Shown in pieces: positions 44,205 through 54,837 of a stretch of DNA of 64,000 bases (within the stretch, counting starts at the first letter, position 1; every line of letters begins with the position of its first letter). The notes under the pieces are model-generated. The model saw only the letters and a program-made list of their open reading frames with translations, ran no database searches and had not been told where the DNA came from. The position numbers and the translations under genes were made by a program. The stretch spans positions 219,453 through 283,452 of the forward strand of contig JAHNUO010000033.1 of the NCBI GenBank assembly GCA_019787685.1, written 5' to 3'. Source of the DNA: Chiua virens (taxonomy: Eukaryota > Basidiomycota > Agaricomycetes > Boletales > Boletaceae).

Positions 44205-45610
44205 ATGACTCTGGTGCACTACTGTTCGTGCACGGCACCAAGAATGTCGCGGACAGTTGAGGTGGACGCCCAGATCTCCCAGGAAATGCACCAGATATAT
44301 GGAACATCCGACGGCATCCCCCCAGAAGAACTAGATCCCAGGGAGGTTTGGTGGCGCGATCGTTACATTCGACTTCATGACCATGGATATTTACTTCGGT
44401 CACGGTACTCCCCTCAGTGGATTCCCTCTTGGAAAACGTCGAAAAAAAACTGGAGAGACGCTGAAGATGGTAAGAGGTTAAAGGTACACAACGTTGTTCT
44501 TCTAACTGGTGGTAGCTGACCACGTGTTGCTCAAGTTTGGCCAAGTTATTGATGCGACTCGAACTTCGGATGGGAAAGTAGTCACTCTGAAGCGTATAAA
44601 ACGAGAACGCCATCCATATGAAGCAGATATCGCCTTGTATTTCTCATCAGATGACCTTGCATCGCACCCTGCGAATCATTGCGTTCCAGTCTACGAAGTC
44701 TTCACACTGAATGCTGAAGACGATACATTTATCATGGTCATGCCTCTGCTTCGGCCTTACATCGATCCTAGTTTCGATACTATCGGAGAAGCCGTCGAAT
44801 GCTTCCGCCAACTCTTCGAGGTTAGTGCAAATTTGAGGTTGTAGACAGTTTGTCTTGAAGTTCATTCAGGGGCTCCAATTCATGCATAAACATCACGTCG
44901 CCCATCGGTGCGCCGAGCTACTATCGTCTTACTCTCATGTTAATCTTTCTCGATAGGGACTGCATGAACAAAAACATCATGCTAGATCCTACTGATCTCT
45001 ACCCTGAGTCATTTCACCCTGTGGCGATTAATCTAAACAAGAGCTATAGTGGTGAAGCCAAACATCTCACGCGTACTCGACGACCCCCAAAATATTATTT
45101 TATCGATTTCGGGATTTCTCGCCACTACGATCCTTCAGATACTGACCCTAAAGAAATACCAATTTGGGGTGGTGACAAGGAGGTTCCGGAGTTTCGGAAT
45201 TCCAACGAACCCCGCGATCCGTTCGCAACTGACGTTTTCTATATCGGTAACGCTATTAGAATGGATTTTCTTCGGGTCAGTATCTGTTTTCACTATATGG
45301 GACTCAGTTCACCTGAAGTTCTCAGGACAAGCAAGGCTTCGAATTCATGACACCCTTGGTTGCCAATATGATCCAGGCTGACCCGGACAAGCGCCCAAAA
45401 ATGGATGAGGTGGTCGCTCGATTTGCTGATATTCGACATGGACTCGGTCAGCGCAAGTTACGCTCACGAGTTGTAGATGTCGACGAAGATCTGCTCGAAC
45501 GAATCTCTCGCACGACTGCTCATTGGAAACGTCGACTTAGGTTTATCGTTACAAGGGTTCCAGCTATACCTAGCCCACCATCCCAGGTGGTCCCCAAGAA
45601 CCTCGACTAG
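44205..45610 (+). CDS. protein kinase-like protein, five exons
   Basis: Exons 44205-44469, 44516-44820, 44870-44907, 44957-45275 and 45326-45610 sum to 1212 nt, 403 residues; an alternative start is ATG 44244. The VAIK lysine is in 'VVTLKRIKRERHPYEADI', the catalytic loop is 'HHVAHRDCMNKNIM' (assembled over the third intron) and the Mg-binding site is 'YFIDFGISRHY'. The end, 'DPDKRPKMDEVVARFADI', is the usual kinase C-lobe tail. The HRD, Asn and DFG residues are all present, so it could be active. It belongs to a kind of short Ser/Thr-type kinase common in Agaricomycetes; substrate unknown. The family's APE segment is weak ('RNSNEPRDPFATDVFYIG'). A copy of its 3' end follows directly. Confidence 0.8.
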
Positions 45611-45699
45611 TGTAGCGATATGTTATGTTCGTTATGCAAGTTGGATCTTTTTAGTCATTTACGATCCCGACTTCTCGCTGTGATATACCTTTGATTTCC

Positions 45700-45967
45700 T
45701 AGAATAATCTCTTCGATCTGGAGCGCAATTCAGAGGAGCCGCGGATTTGATTCAGGCTGATCATCCAAGCGACCCGAAATGGACGAAGTGGTTTCCAGAT
45801 TTGAGGGCATCCAGCCTGGGCTCAATGTATGGGTGTACATTACGTTCGTGCGTTGTGGATACTGACGAGGACCTATTCGAGCGGGTGGTTCGCACAACCT
45901 CTCACTGGAAACATCGGATGAAGTTCGTGGTCAGAAGGGTTCGATACCCACTCCATTATCCTAGGTA
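45700..45967 (+). pseudogene. partial tandem copy of the kinase 3' end
   Basis: Reads 'IQADHPSDPKWTKW', matching 'IQADPDKRPKMDEV' of the kinase, then 'CVVDTDEDLFERVVRTTSHW', matching 'RVVDVDEDLLERISRTTAHW'. One frame change lies between. Only the last quarter of the kinase is present, so it makes no kinase. Confidence 0.8.
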
Positions 45968-46064
45968 GTATTGGTCTATTACTACGCATAGTACTTGTCC
46001 TCCGTATGATGATGATTTGCACGAAATGTTTCTCTGCCGAATTTGCTACTTAGACCGGTTTGCA

Positions 46065-47080
46065 TAAACAATGATTCCATCGTTTTGCACTCGCGCTGAT
46101 CGACACCCTAGCAACTATGAGCAAATCGGTCTCAAGTTTAAACTCTTCTGTGACGAAATCCTGTTCAACGAGGGTCTCGCAGAACTGAATCTCGGCTACG
46201 CGCAAGAAGGCATGACGGACATGCAAGAGGCGAGCAGACAGAGAGTCACGGAGGAGCACAATGTGATCGATGAAGCTATCCGAGAGCGTGGACAAGGGCA
46301 CACCGTGTTCACTGTTCAGCGCTCAGCATCGTCCATCGCCGTCTTTCCCGATGTCACACAGCCCGTTGGTGTGCTCTATCGTCTGTCGGAAAACAAAGTC
46401 AAGAATTCCAGGAGCGAGGATTAAAAACGACAGTCCCCGGCGGCAGTGCTACCCTATCGACAACCGCAACCCCGGAACTGCCCGCATGGACACAACCTGC
46501 TCTCAACCCTGCTAGGACGCCAAGCAACACGAGCTTGAGTTCTGGGCATGGTCAGGCACCCTCGAGAGCTGCGAATACGGCTATGATCCAAGGGATCCCG
46601 CACTCGGCCACACTGGATATGAACCAGAATATGGGTGCGGACGTGGTTGTCATTGACCCCAGCCCAAGCACGGTCAACGTGAGTAGTCCAAACATGGGCA
46701 AGAGCGTCTCGAACGGGACACTCCGCTGGAAACCTCCACGCCGTCCAACGGTGCGTCGTGTGCCGGTCTACGACGATGGGTTCGTCAACGACGCCTTGGA
46801 GATGGCGGGTCAAGGTACGTCCCGCATTTCCGTGTCGAATCGTTTACGACGCCTTTCGCAGCTGCGCTACCAGGGCGACGTGCGCGGGATGACAATGTCG
46901 CCACTCACATCGTTTGACGAATTTGGGACGTCGTTGACGGGGTTGGGGATAAAGTTTGTGGACGAAGACGGGACGAAGATTATGCTGCGCGACGAGAGTG
47001 ATTTAGCTTGCGATCAGGACGGAACGGGAGAATGGGAGAGGGAAGTCAGAGGGCAAGATAGAGGTGTGGTGTGTGGATGA
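46065..47080 (+). pseudogene. noxR relic with internal deletion
   Basis: Begins inside noxR intron 3 (CCATCGTTTTGCACTCGC) and continues with exons 4-5 ('FNEGLAELNLGYAQEGMTDM', 'VGVLYRLSENKVKNS'). It then jumps at about 46423 to exon 7 ('RQSPAAVLPYRQPQP' frame), losing about 1 kb including exon 6; a TAA sits at the junction. The PB1 end is present (46808-47080), but a seven-residue piece (VERVTTK) is missing and the frame shifts near 'DESDLACDQD'. The intron before PB1 is kept. W6 starts about 490 bp downstream, the same order as noxR relic and W1 on the other arm. Confidence 0.88.
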
Positions 47081-47429
47081 ATCGTAGGGTAGATCCTGTT
47101 ATGATATTTTGAATGTACTCGACCCCTACTTGCTGTAATCTGACTCGCAAAGTTCATGTTATACTATCCTATACTATGTATTTCATCTCGTTCCCCGGCG
47201 TACGTGAGAGCAGGATATGGACTAGGCCAGCACCGAGTAGTTAAGAGTGTGATACATACTGACCTGATCATTGAGTCGGCCACCGCTTCTAGAAAGCAAT
47301 CGAGCACCTGCTTGACTCTGACAAGGAGAGGTCTTGCAACGCACTCGCAGCTCCGTCAACATTGGAATCCGTTTTCCTGCAGCGCTGCTTGATTCACTTT
47401 CAGGTATTTAGAGGGTAACTCGGTATTGC

Positions 47430-47573
47430 AGGCGAGGAACGAGCATCAAGGGCATAGGGGATAGTGCGACCTGATAGGATCAGATAGAGAGGCACGTGTA
47501 GGCTGCGCGAAAGTGCCCTTGTGGATAAACGTCAACGTATCCTATTTTCTGTCGTCGTTCACCTAGTCGAAAA
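47430..47573 (+). promoter_or_regulatory. W6 upstream region with CACGTG box
   Basis: CACGTG at 47493-47498, 76 bp before the ATG, again within GAGGCACGTGTAGGCTGCGC. Confidence 0.55.
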
Positions 47574-50185
47574 ATGTCTCGCATGTTACCTGGAAAACTG
47601 GTGAACAGTGAGTCAATGGATGGGACCGATGAAATTACGGTACTGATGAAACCTCAACTGTCGGATGGTGGTCCCACGTCCCATGACGCTGCACGAGCAG
47701 GAGGAAGCCTGGTTCAAGATCAAGGGAAGGAGATTGAATGCCCAGTGATGGGGCCCCAGACGTCCTCCGCCATGACCAGTCAGCAAAATGTACGGAAGAC
47801 AATCGAGATCGATGGGAGAGATGAAATCTGTTCAGTCGCGTTCCTGATGGAGGGCAAACATGTTTTGAGTGGAGGAAACGAAGAGAAAATTCGACGATGG
47901 CGATTGGAGGATGGCCAAGAAATTGCAAGGCCGATAGATGTAGGGGGTTTGGCCAACGCCATTGCTGTGTCAAGCGATGAGAAGTGGATCGTGGGCGGAT
48001 CGAGTGGGGGTTCTGTGTTAGCGTGGAGCGTAGAGAGCCACGAGCAGGTGAGCGAGATGAAAGGACATATGAGCGCAGTGTATGCGGTGGATATCTCTCC
48101 AGATGGGACCAAAATTGCTAGCGGATCATGGGACGGCGCTGCCTGCATCTGGGAGCAGTCGACGGGCGAGCAACTGCTGGTACGACGACAACGCACCACT
48201 GTAGTCGCGGTCAAATTCTCACCAGACGGACATCTTCTCGCCATTGCCACATGGTATTGCTCTGTTTGTGTCTACAACATCGAGGATGGTCGTCTCCTCT
48301 GCGAATTCTCAATCCGACCTGGCTCAACTTTCAACCAATGCCTTGCGTGGAACGACGACACACACATCTCCGCCATCTCTCGTGACGGTATAATCCACTA
48401 CCTCAATGTCTCCACCGGAGAAACACTCTCACGATGGCTCATCCGCACCGACGGCGAGGGACAATGGGGCTGCATTGCTCTGTCAAAGAATCACAGCTTC
48501 ATTGCAGCCTCCGCCGAGTCATTGATATCGTTCTGGGATGCGACGACGCACACGAAAATTGGGTCCGACATCGACTACAATGACACGGTTAATACAATGG
48601 CGATTTCAGAAAACTATGACATCGCAATTGGTCATGGCAAGACAGTCACCGTTCAGAACCTCGGTGGTATCCTCCCTTCTCGCTATGTTCGCAATCATGA
48701 TGTAAGTGTACCTGCACCAATAGGCCTTATATGTCTCATTGACTCAATTTCTACTGCCAACCTACTAGAATGTGGATTCCGGAGAGGGAATGACGTCACT
48801 TCGTGCACAGGCAGGTGCGTGTATCACCCGAACTAGCCTAGACCATCAGCACGCTGACGCTGGTTTTCTGACATCCGAATCTACCAGACGATGAGATCAC
48901 CGACCTCAAGAACTTGAAAGCCATGCAGGAACCGAATGATCAACTTACAGTGCTCCAAGGCCGCTATGAGGCGCAGTCGCGTAAACTCGCCTTGGCGCAA
49001 AAAGAGCTGGAGACCTTGAAATCATCCATTAAAGCTAAAGATAGCCAAATTGACGTACTTGCTGCCGACGTGGATCACTGGAAACGTTCCCATGCCGCCA
49101 AAACAGAAGAACTCACCGTTGTGCACAGAGAACTCGAGGAACGCCGTCGCGATTCAGAGGAGCTCATTGCCGTACGCGAGGAACTTCAGGTCTCCCAATC
49201 TCAATCCATCCAGATCCAGGAATGGTACGAAAAGCAGTTTAGACATCTCAAGTCCGTCGTCGAACAAAAGCAGCGTACCCCATTCATCGTGCAAAATTTC
49301 ATTGCTCAGGCGGACGCACGTGCGGAGATGAATATCACTGAAACACTTCAACAACTCAACTCGAGGATAGATTGGAGTTCCACGTTCATCGCCGATCGTA
49401 TCATTCACAATTTCGAGCCCCACACTACGAATCCAACGGAGGAACACGTTTCTATTGCAGCTAGGGTCACCGGATCTATCGGACAATCTCTGGTGAACCG
49501 GTTACGGAGTAACTCACGCACCGAGGTCGTTGCGTATCTCCCTATCGCCTTTCGTGCCTATATTATCTATCACCTGTGTGGGATCATGTCCTCGTGGTCC
49601 ATGGATAGTGGGCCCGATCGGCTGATCCGTGAATTATACAGCATAGTCCGGAAACTCGGTGAGGAACTAATCTCAGCGTGCCACTGATTGTTCTGCTGAT
49701 GGTGAATAACAGAGTCACAAACGATATCTGCCCGCTGGCGATCGCTAACCTATGCTGCTCTCTCACCGACCTGTTCAAGCAACCCAAGCATGCTTATCAC
49801 ATCTACGATGGACGGACTTTGTGATATAATCGTCACTGCTGGTTGTGCCCCTTCCGCCTCCGCTGCGAAAGAAATGATTGCGTCGAAATTCCGTGGTCGG
49901 ATATCCTTCATCCTCACCACTGCGGGGCAACTCACGAAGTCGATCATGAACGCACTGTCGGCCGACTATCGAATCGAGGCCATTCATCCACTGAAGGTGT
50001 TAGATGGACAAACAATGGAGGTTGACTCGGCTGGTCCAGGGAAAAAGTCGAGGAGCCGGTTTGTATTGTGCACGACGCAGTTGGGTTTGTCAAAGGAAGT
50101 CATCACGCAGTCTGGGGTCAGTCCCAACAAGAAGAATACCCTTACTGTGACGAACGTCGTCAAGGCAAAGGTTATCACAGGGTAA
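47574..50185 (+). CDS. W6: WD40-coiled-coil family protein, intact
   Basis: Exons 47574-47607, 47701-48701, 48769-48814, 48888-49658 and 49713-50185 sum to 2325 nt, 774 residues. Intron 1 is 93 nt, the form shared with W1. Seven blades ('DGTKIASGSWDGAACIWEQ' and 'SPDGHLLAIATWYCSVCVY' are two), coiled coil, helical region ('CGIMSSWSMDSGPDRL') and C-terminal domain ('DIIVTAGCAPSASAAKEM') follow as in W4. Blade surfaces differ between copies more than the coiled coil and C-terminal parts do, to judge by eye. It has two extra residues before intron 2 ('RNHD'). No signal or membrane sequence. Function unknown. Confidence 0.87.
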
Positions 50186-50770
50186 GATGTGGTGCAGTAC
50201 CGTCGTCACAGAGGTTCCGTTTCAACGTCTCTCTGCTGCAAGTCCATTTCTTTTCGACTGTGTTGTAGCTTCCGTCTACTAGTATCGTTTCCTTTTGGTT
50301 CCAGGTCGATCACCCATTGTGTTCGTATCTTCCTTGAGCTGCTTTCAAGTAGTAGCCCACTGACTTCATCTATGTTCCCCGGCCGTTGCATAAGCCTACC
50401 AAAGCTGTACACTTGCAGTTCCGAATCTTATCACGCTGTTTTTCGCTCTACTGCCCCATACCAGGTGTGATTCCTGCGAAGATCGGGTGGGTCCCCTTCG
50501 CGATAAGTAACATTGAATATGCACTCGCGAGCGGATTGATGTTCGCAGTGGAGTCAATGGGTTCCCTGACACCAGCCCATTTAAAGTTCCCCAGATCTGA
50601 GTCAATTACGTGGATAAATCAAGCGCTCTTGACAACACATTCGCGTCGTCCACTCCAAGAGTCTTTCCAACTGCCTACCAGACCATTTCACCACGACAGA
50701 TGTGTCTCACCACCCTCTGATTGGCCTGGTGCAGACAATCATCGACTTCTCCACACGATTTCACGATGCC
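50186..50770. repeat. 3' flank of W6, copy of the W5 flank
   Basis: Diverged direct repeat of 39717-40330, including CGCGAGCGGATTGATGTTCG and the GTTCCCCAGATCTG stretch. It ends about 130 bp before the flippase relic. Confidence 0.75.
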
Positions 50771-50904
50771 CAAATCATGATCTGCCCCTGGACCCAGGAA
50801 CACGTCGGGCATTGATGCCCAACTTCATGACGCAATTTTGGATGTGCTCTCTTTGATCCGGTCATTGATTTTTCAATGACTGCTTGGGTCTCATAGTATT
50901 CCTT

Positions 50905-51860
50905 CTTCAACAACGTTTTTGGGTACATTTCCTATGAATCCTGAACAATCTCGTTCTACAATGTTATATTTACCGTTCTCCTACCGCTTGTGATCGGAAT
51001 ATTCGATCCTTTTGTGTCGGCACGGAGATTGGATCGATATCCTCAGCTGTACTCACTTGGACAGCGGAACGTGTTTTTGTACCAAGACGCTGTTTTAGCC
51101 ATGGATCGGGAACGCATTGTACGAGTATCACAATCTGGTGCGTTGTCTTCGAGCAGAACAGGAGTCGACGGATAATATTATAATGCGGTCGTATAGATTG
51201 TTTGACTTCTCCGTCATCTTGTTTGGGGTGATTTGAAACACGACGGGGGTTGGATTCGGGGCATCGGTTTTTGGACACGGCATTGAATCTGACGGTCTTG
51301 TTAACCGTGCTTGGCAAGGTGGCGTTGACCTCCGAGTATGTCTGCATTTATTTTGAGAGGAATACCACTCGTTGACGATATCGCCAGCTTGTGGACAAAA
51401 TACACCGTCGCTGCCATCTCCGGTTCGTTCGTGTTCACGATGCTCTTTCTCCCGCTCTATGCCTGGATCGCACCCATGCTCGGTTTTTCGACCGAGTACT
51501 ATGGACTTGTCCCGCGTCTGTGGACGGACGCCGTGTTTTATTTCATGCTGTTGCTCTTACCTGTCGTCTGCCTTGCGCGTGACCTCGCCTGGAAGTACTT
51601 TTCCACCCTCCGTCTGACTGAATGCAAACCCGCGGTTCCGTCTCATCCGTTGCACTGCCCGCATCTTTTTTATCGCCTTTTGGAACTGTTCTTGACGCGG
51701 TCTATAATCCAATGTTGGACTTTAGAAGTTCTTGCGCAACGTGGTACGACCGTGGGGCATACGTCGGGCGGTCCAGCGGCTGGATCAGACGCGGGTGATT
51801 CGGGAGTGGGGACACGCCATAGTACCATTGCGAGGCTAGAAAAAGGTGTACAAGATGTCA
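50905..51860 (+). pseudogene. 3' part of the flippase gene, copied and internally inverted
   Basis: Plus-strand copy of the last third of the flippase gene at 56486-57490. Traces of the late membrane segments lie at 50905-51335, and the penultimate exon is nearly intact at 51338-51597 ('[20 protein letters not shown]', '[20 protein letters not shown]'). Intron sequences are kept. After 'DLAWKY' the next 163 bp (51604-51766) are in reverse orientation relative to the parent. The original direction then resumes at 51767 with the 'LDQTRVI'-coding stretch. The frame is destroyed by the inversion and by earlier stops. Confidence 0.88.
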
Positions 51861-52197
51861 ATCCACGGTGCACACCAGACGCTCACGTCGTCTGGAAGGT
51901 GTTCGGTATATTTTTGCAGCCGATCGCGAATATGAGTTTCCAATATGAGGATGGGATGATGTTAGTGGCATTATGAAACAGAAGTTGGGAATCACACTGT
52001 AGTAACAGCTTTAAAAGATCAACAGGCACGACTAGGCTCACCATATACACATGCACGTAGACTGGTGCGACCGCATATGCGGGTGTCAGGTTTGAACATG
52101 AGTATTTGAATGCTTGGGCCTGAGGACGGCTGGTGAATTCAGGGGTTGATGTTCTGCCAATGAGACACCGAAAACAAAAAGTCATTGTTACTTTGTA

Positions 52198-52297
52198 GGT
52201 CCTGCCAGGGTTCGAACCTGGGTTTTGGGAACATTCTCGCAGTCGTCTCGCGTCGTGAAGTCAAAATCCCAAGTGATCACCACTACACTACAGGACC
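52198..52297 (-). tRNA. tRNA-Gln (anticodon UUG) with intron
   Basis: Acceptor stem GGTCCTG pairs with CAGGACC, and the T arm CCAGG-TTCGAAC-CCTGG is perfect. The anticodon stem TGGGA/TCCCA encloses T-T-TTG-A, giving anticodon TTG. A 29-nt intron (52232-52260) lies at the standard position, one base 3' of the anticodon. The mature length is 71 nt, before CCA addition. Confidence 0.92.
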
Positions 52298-52419
52298 AGT
52301 TGAATGCGGTGCAACCGTTCGTCATTATGAAGAGGATCGAGCGCAGCGGTGAATCTATATACTTCAACGGTTCGGGGAAATACCGTAAAGATAAAAACCC
52401 ACACTACGTCCTCCTATGC

Positions 52420-53005
52420 TTATCCCCGAGCCGTAACCTTTGGTTCCCAAGCATTGACTTTTGGTGCGGCCGTATTGTACGGCCGGTACGCACCCCGTGT
52501 TCCAGTCAAGTTTTCCACCCATGGCTGTTGGACAAGACAAGTAAGCAAGTACGACGACGGAAAAGAACATGTAGGCGTACTGCTTTCCAAGCCGGGGAAG
52601 AGCTCTTCATGATGACGTCCTCGGTCGGTGGAAGCTGGCGGATGTGCTGCAGCCACGAATGCCATTCAGGAGGGACCTGCGACGCATTGTCGTAGTGCTG
52701 TGCAAAGTCGATCCATCTGTGACGACCTGATTGAAGGGAGATGATCAGCGAGTACTTGTGAGTACGCTCAAGACGTGGATCGACCTGGAACTTCATCTTC
52801 GGGGTTCAGGTTCTCGAAATAGCGGTTGCCGAACCTGGCCGAATGAGTTGGTTAGTGAGTGCGAAGACGAGCTGGAGAAGGCAACGAACTGGTCGGTGCC
52901 AACGAGGGCTCCTGCTTTGGCATCACCGATGTATTGCATCTGGTGCCACCATTGTTTGATGCCTGTTCTGCGTATATTTCGGATGTAGCGTGCGAGGGAC
53001 ACCAT
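52420..53005 (-). CDS. NDUFA12: NDUFA12, complex I accessory subunit (B17.2)
   Basis: Small nuclear-encoded subunit of mitochondrial NADH:ubiquinone oxidoreductase. Exons 53005-52890, 52834-52785, 52726-52581 and 52524-52420 sum to 417 nt, 138 residues. Hallmarks are 'GIKQWWHQMQYIGDAKAGA', 'GTDQFGNRYFEN' across intron 1, 'GRHRWIDFAQH', 'QVPPEWHSWLQHIR', and the end 'YNTAAPKVNAWEPK'. ATG 53005 was chosen because 'MVSLARYIRNIRRTG' is a typical start and the upstream frame lacks family features. First donor is GTTCGT, acceptable but not consensus. The length fits the family. Confidence 0.93.
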
Positions 53006-54160
53006 GATGGTGTTGCAAAGTCGAGAACAGTGTTTGTCTTTGTTTGTTGGCCGTACCTCTCCGACAGTTCCTAAGGTAATTCCAGTTGGTCGCTCCGCAA
53101 CCTCCTCGCCTACCTCCATGGCCTATATCCATCTCACACTTCATCAGCTGACGCGACAGCGACTTTCCTCAGTCCCAAAAGCCATAGAAATCCTATTGGG
53201 GCGGTATGGTATTGCACACCCCTAACGCGACCCCAACATGGTCGCGTCAATTGCGTGTCTTCTCCTTGGCGTTCGTACACTTGGGTACTACGACTGTCTT
53301 CCTCTCATACTTTGTATGCTTACCATTTTGGGTTCAGAGTTAGGGTGTCCGCACGGTCGTGTTCGTTGACTTGTCCAGTATCTCTTTCTCCAACCCGCAT
53401 ACTTTGCGCAAACCCAGGGCTCGAGCCCTTCGTCATCCTCGGCTGGAGTCCTCGGTTGGACGGTACCTTGCATGGGATGGCACAATGGCACAATGGCCTT
53501 CCAACAATCGATTTGCCACGGTCGGGCGAGGACATGCCAGTGGCAACGATAATGCCAACGACAACGATCCATGGCACATCCTGTGGGCTACCGCCACTAC
53601 TCCACTGTCAATAAGGCTGAGGGCGGCGATGATGGCAACTTGGAAAACGCCCGGGCCACGGCGGCGTCGATGGTGATTGACGGCAGGGTGTACAACCTGC
53701 CCCACACAACCTCCAATGCCTGTATAGCGGTGTCGACCACGACGAGATGGGCGTACGACGCACCTCATGCGACATCCACCTGTGGTCCCCATATCTATTC
53801 ACCACCACCATCATCATCATCATTTCTTCATCGTAATGAAGACGAACGTGAGGACACGACGGCAACGATCACAACAATGAAGTTCGTGACCCTCCGGAGG
53901 ATAACAGTATCTGTTATCAGCCAAAATATGTACCATGTCCCGACGATGGTTTGCTGCTCAACCTACGGATATGTCTTTCCGTCTCTACTCCCACGAACAA
54001 TGTGACAAGGAGGTACAACCACTGCATGCCATCACGTTCCTCTCACAGGTGTGGTCATCCACCCTGCCTTTCTAGACAGAAAGCATTTCGAGAAAGCCAC
54101 TCATACGTTCTATGACCAACCTCTCTTGATGACTCTATCGAGCTCACGTCTAACAAGGTC
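53006..54160. other. no recognisable gene
   Basis: Many overlapping frames on both strands (for example 53571-54005 plus, 53433-53792 minus) with no domain I recognise. 53803-53823 holds a short CAT/ATC microsatellite. The NDUFA12 promoter should lie just after 53005. Confidence 0.4.
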
Positions 54161-54164
54161 CCGT

Positions 54165-54335
54165 TCTACCGTTCCCGTATGTGCATTTGTAGTGAGTGCC
54201 TGGTGATGCTGACGAATCGCCATCCTTGCTCAAGAGAGATCGATAGTCGTTCCCGCTCGGGACCCCCCACTAACGCGCCAAGGTCATTCTCGTCCGCAAC
54301 AAATCGAGCTGCCATATCCAGGTCTTTTCGGATAT
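54165..54335. repeat. direct repeat, copy 1 (copy 2 at 56158-56318)
   Basis: Both copies share GCTGACGAATCGCCATCCTTG, trimmed here to GACGAATCGCCATCCTTGC, then CTCAAGAGAGATCGAT and GAGCTGCCATATCCAGGTCTT with few differences. In copy 1 the sequence runs on into a coding-like stretch to about 54600 (plus strand, 'GFAMGGNLDISDAIGPDKL') that I do not recognise. Confidence 0.75.
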
Positions 54336-54670
54336 CGCGCGCGAGGGTTCGCTATGGGTGGAAATCTGGATATTTCTGACGCTATAGGACCAGATAAACT
54401 CCGATACATGCCTGCGTATTCGACGCTATATATCTGGTCTTGATACAGAAACTTTCTTCGGGGACAGACCGAGCTCATACGGATTCTTCGCGACCTTTAT
54501 ACCCGGCGCTCGCCTCCTTCAGGCCTAACCTTCTTGGAGAACCTCGAGGACCGAGTGCAGTTTGGAAAGTCCGGGGGGAACGGTGGGAACAATAGGCTCA
54601 AGGGTGAAATGAAATGTTTTACTTAATCTCACACCACGTCCCACCTTGTCCGAATTGAGGCGTCACAGCC

Positions 54671-54817
54671 GTGGATTTTGATATATCATTCGCCGATTAC
54701 ATCGCAGCCATCGACAATGGTCAGCCAACAACCGCTGTCACCTTCCTCGTTAAAGCCGGCAGCCGCTACGAACCAGGTCCAGGTTTTACTCATGCCTTGA
54801 AAAACCTTGCTTTCAAG
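54671..54817 (+). pseudogene. isolated QCR2-like exon (complex III core protein 2)
   Basis: Reads 'IAAIDNGQPTTAVTFLVKAG' followed by 'SRYEPGPGFTHALKNLAFK', which matches the N-terminal part of QCR2, the M16-peptidase-like core subunit 2 of the cytochrome bc1 complex. A GTTTGT donor-like sequence follows at 54818. No mitochondrial presequence exon is visible before it and no second exon after it, so it is a relic or captured exon rather than a gene. Confidence 0.75.
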
Positions 54818-54837
54818 GTTTGTTTAAATCAGTTCTG

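Noticed and set aside
16992..50185. W family as NLR-type immune receptors
   Set aside because: No P-loop (GxxxxGK[ST]), NACHT or NB-ARC motif was seen in any copy. Only the propeller is shared with such receptors.
16992..50185. W family as a WD40-type noxR partner of known name (for example a p40phox-like protein)
   Set aside because: No PX or PB1 domain in intact copies. Linkage to noxR is by duplication and gives no functional proof.
52364..52695. Frames on both strands across 52225-52695 as separate genes
   Set aside because: They overlap the NDUFA12 exons or the tRNA and lack their own features.
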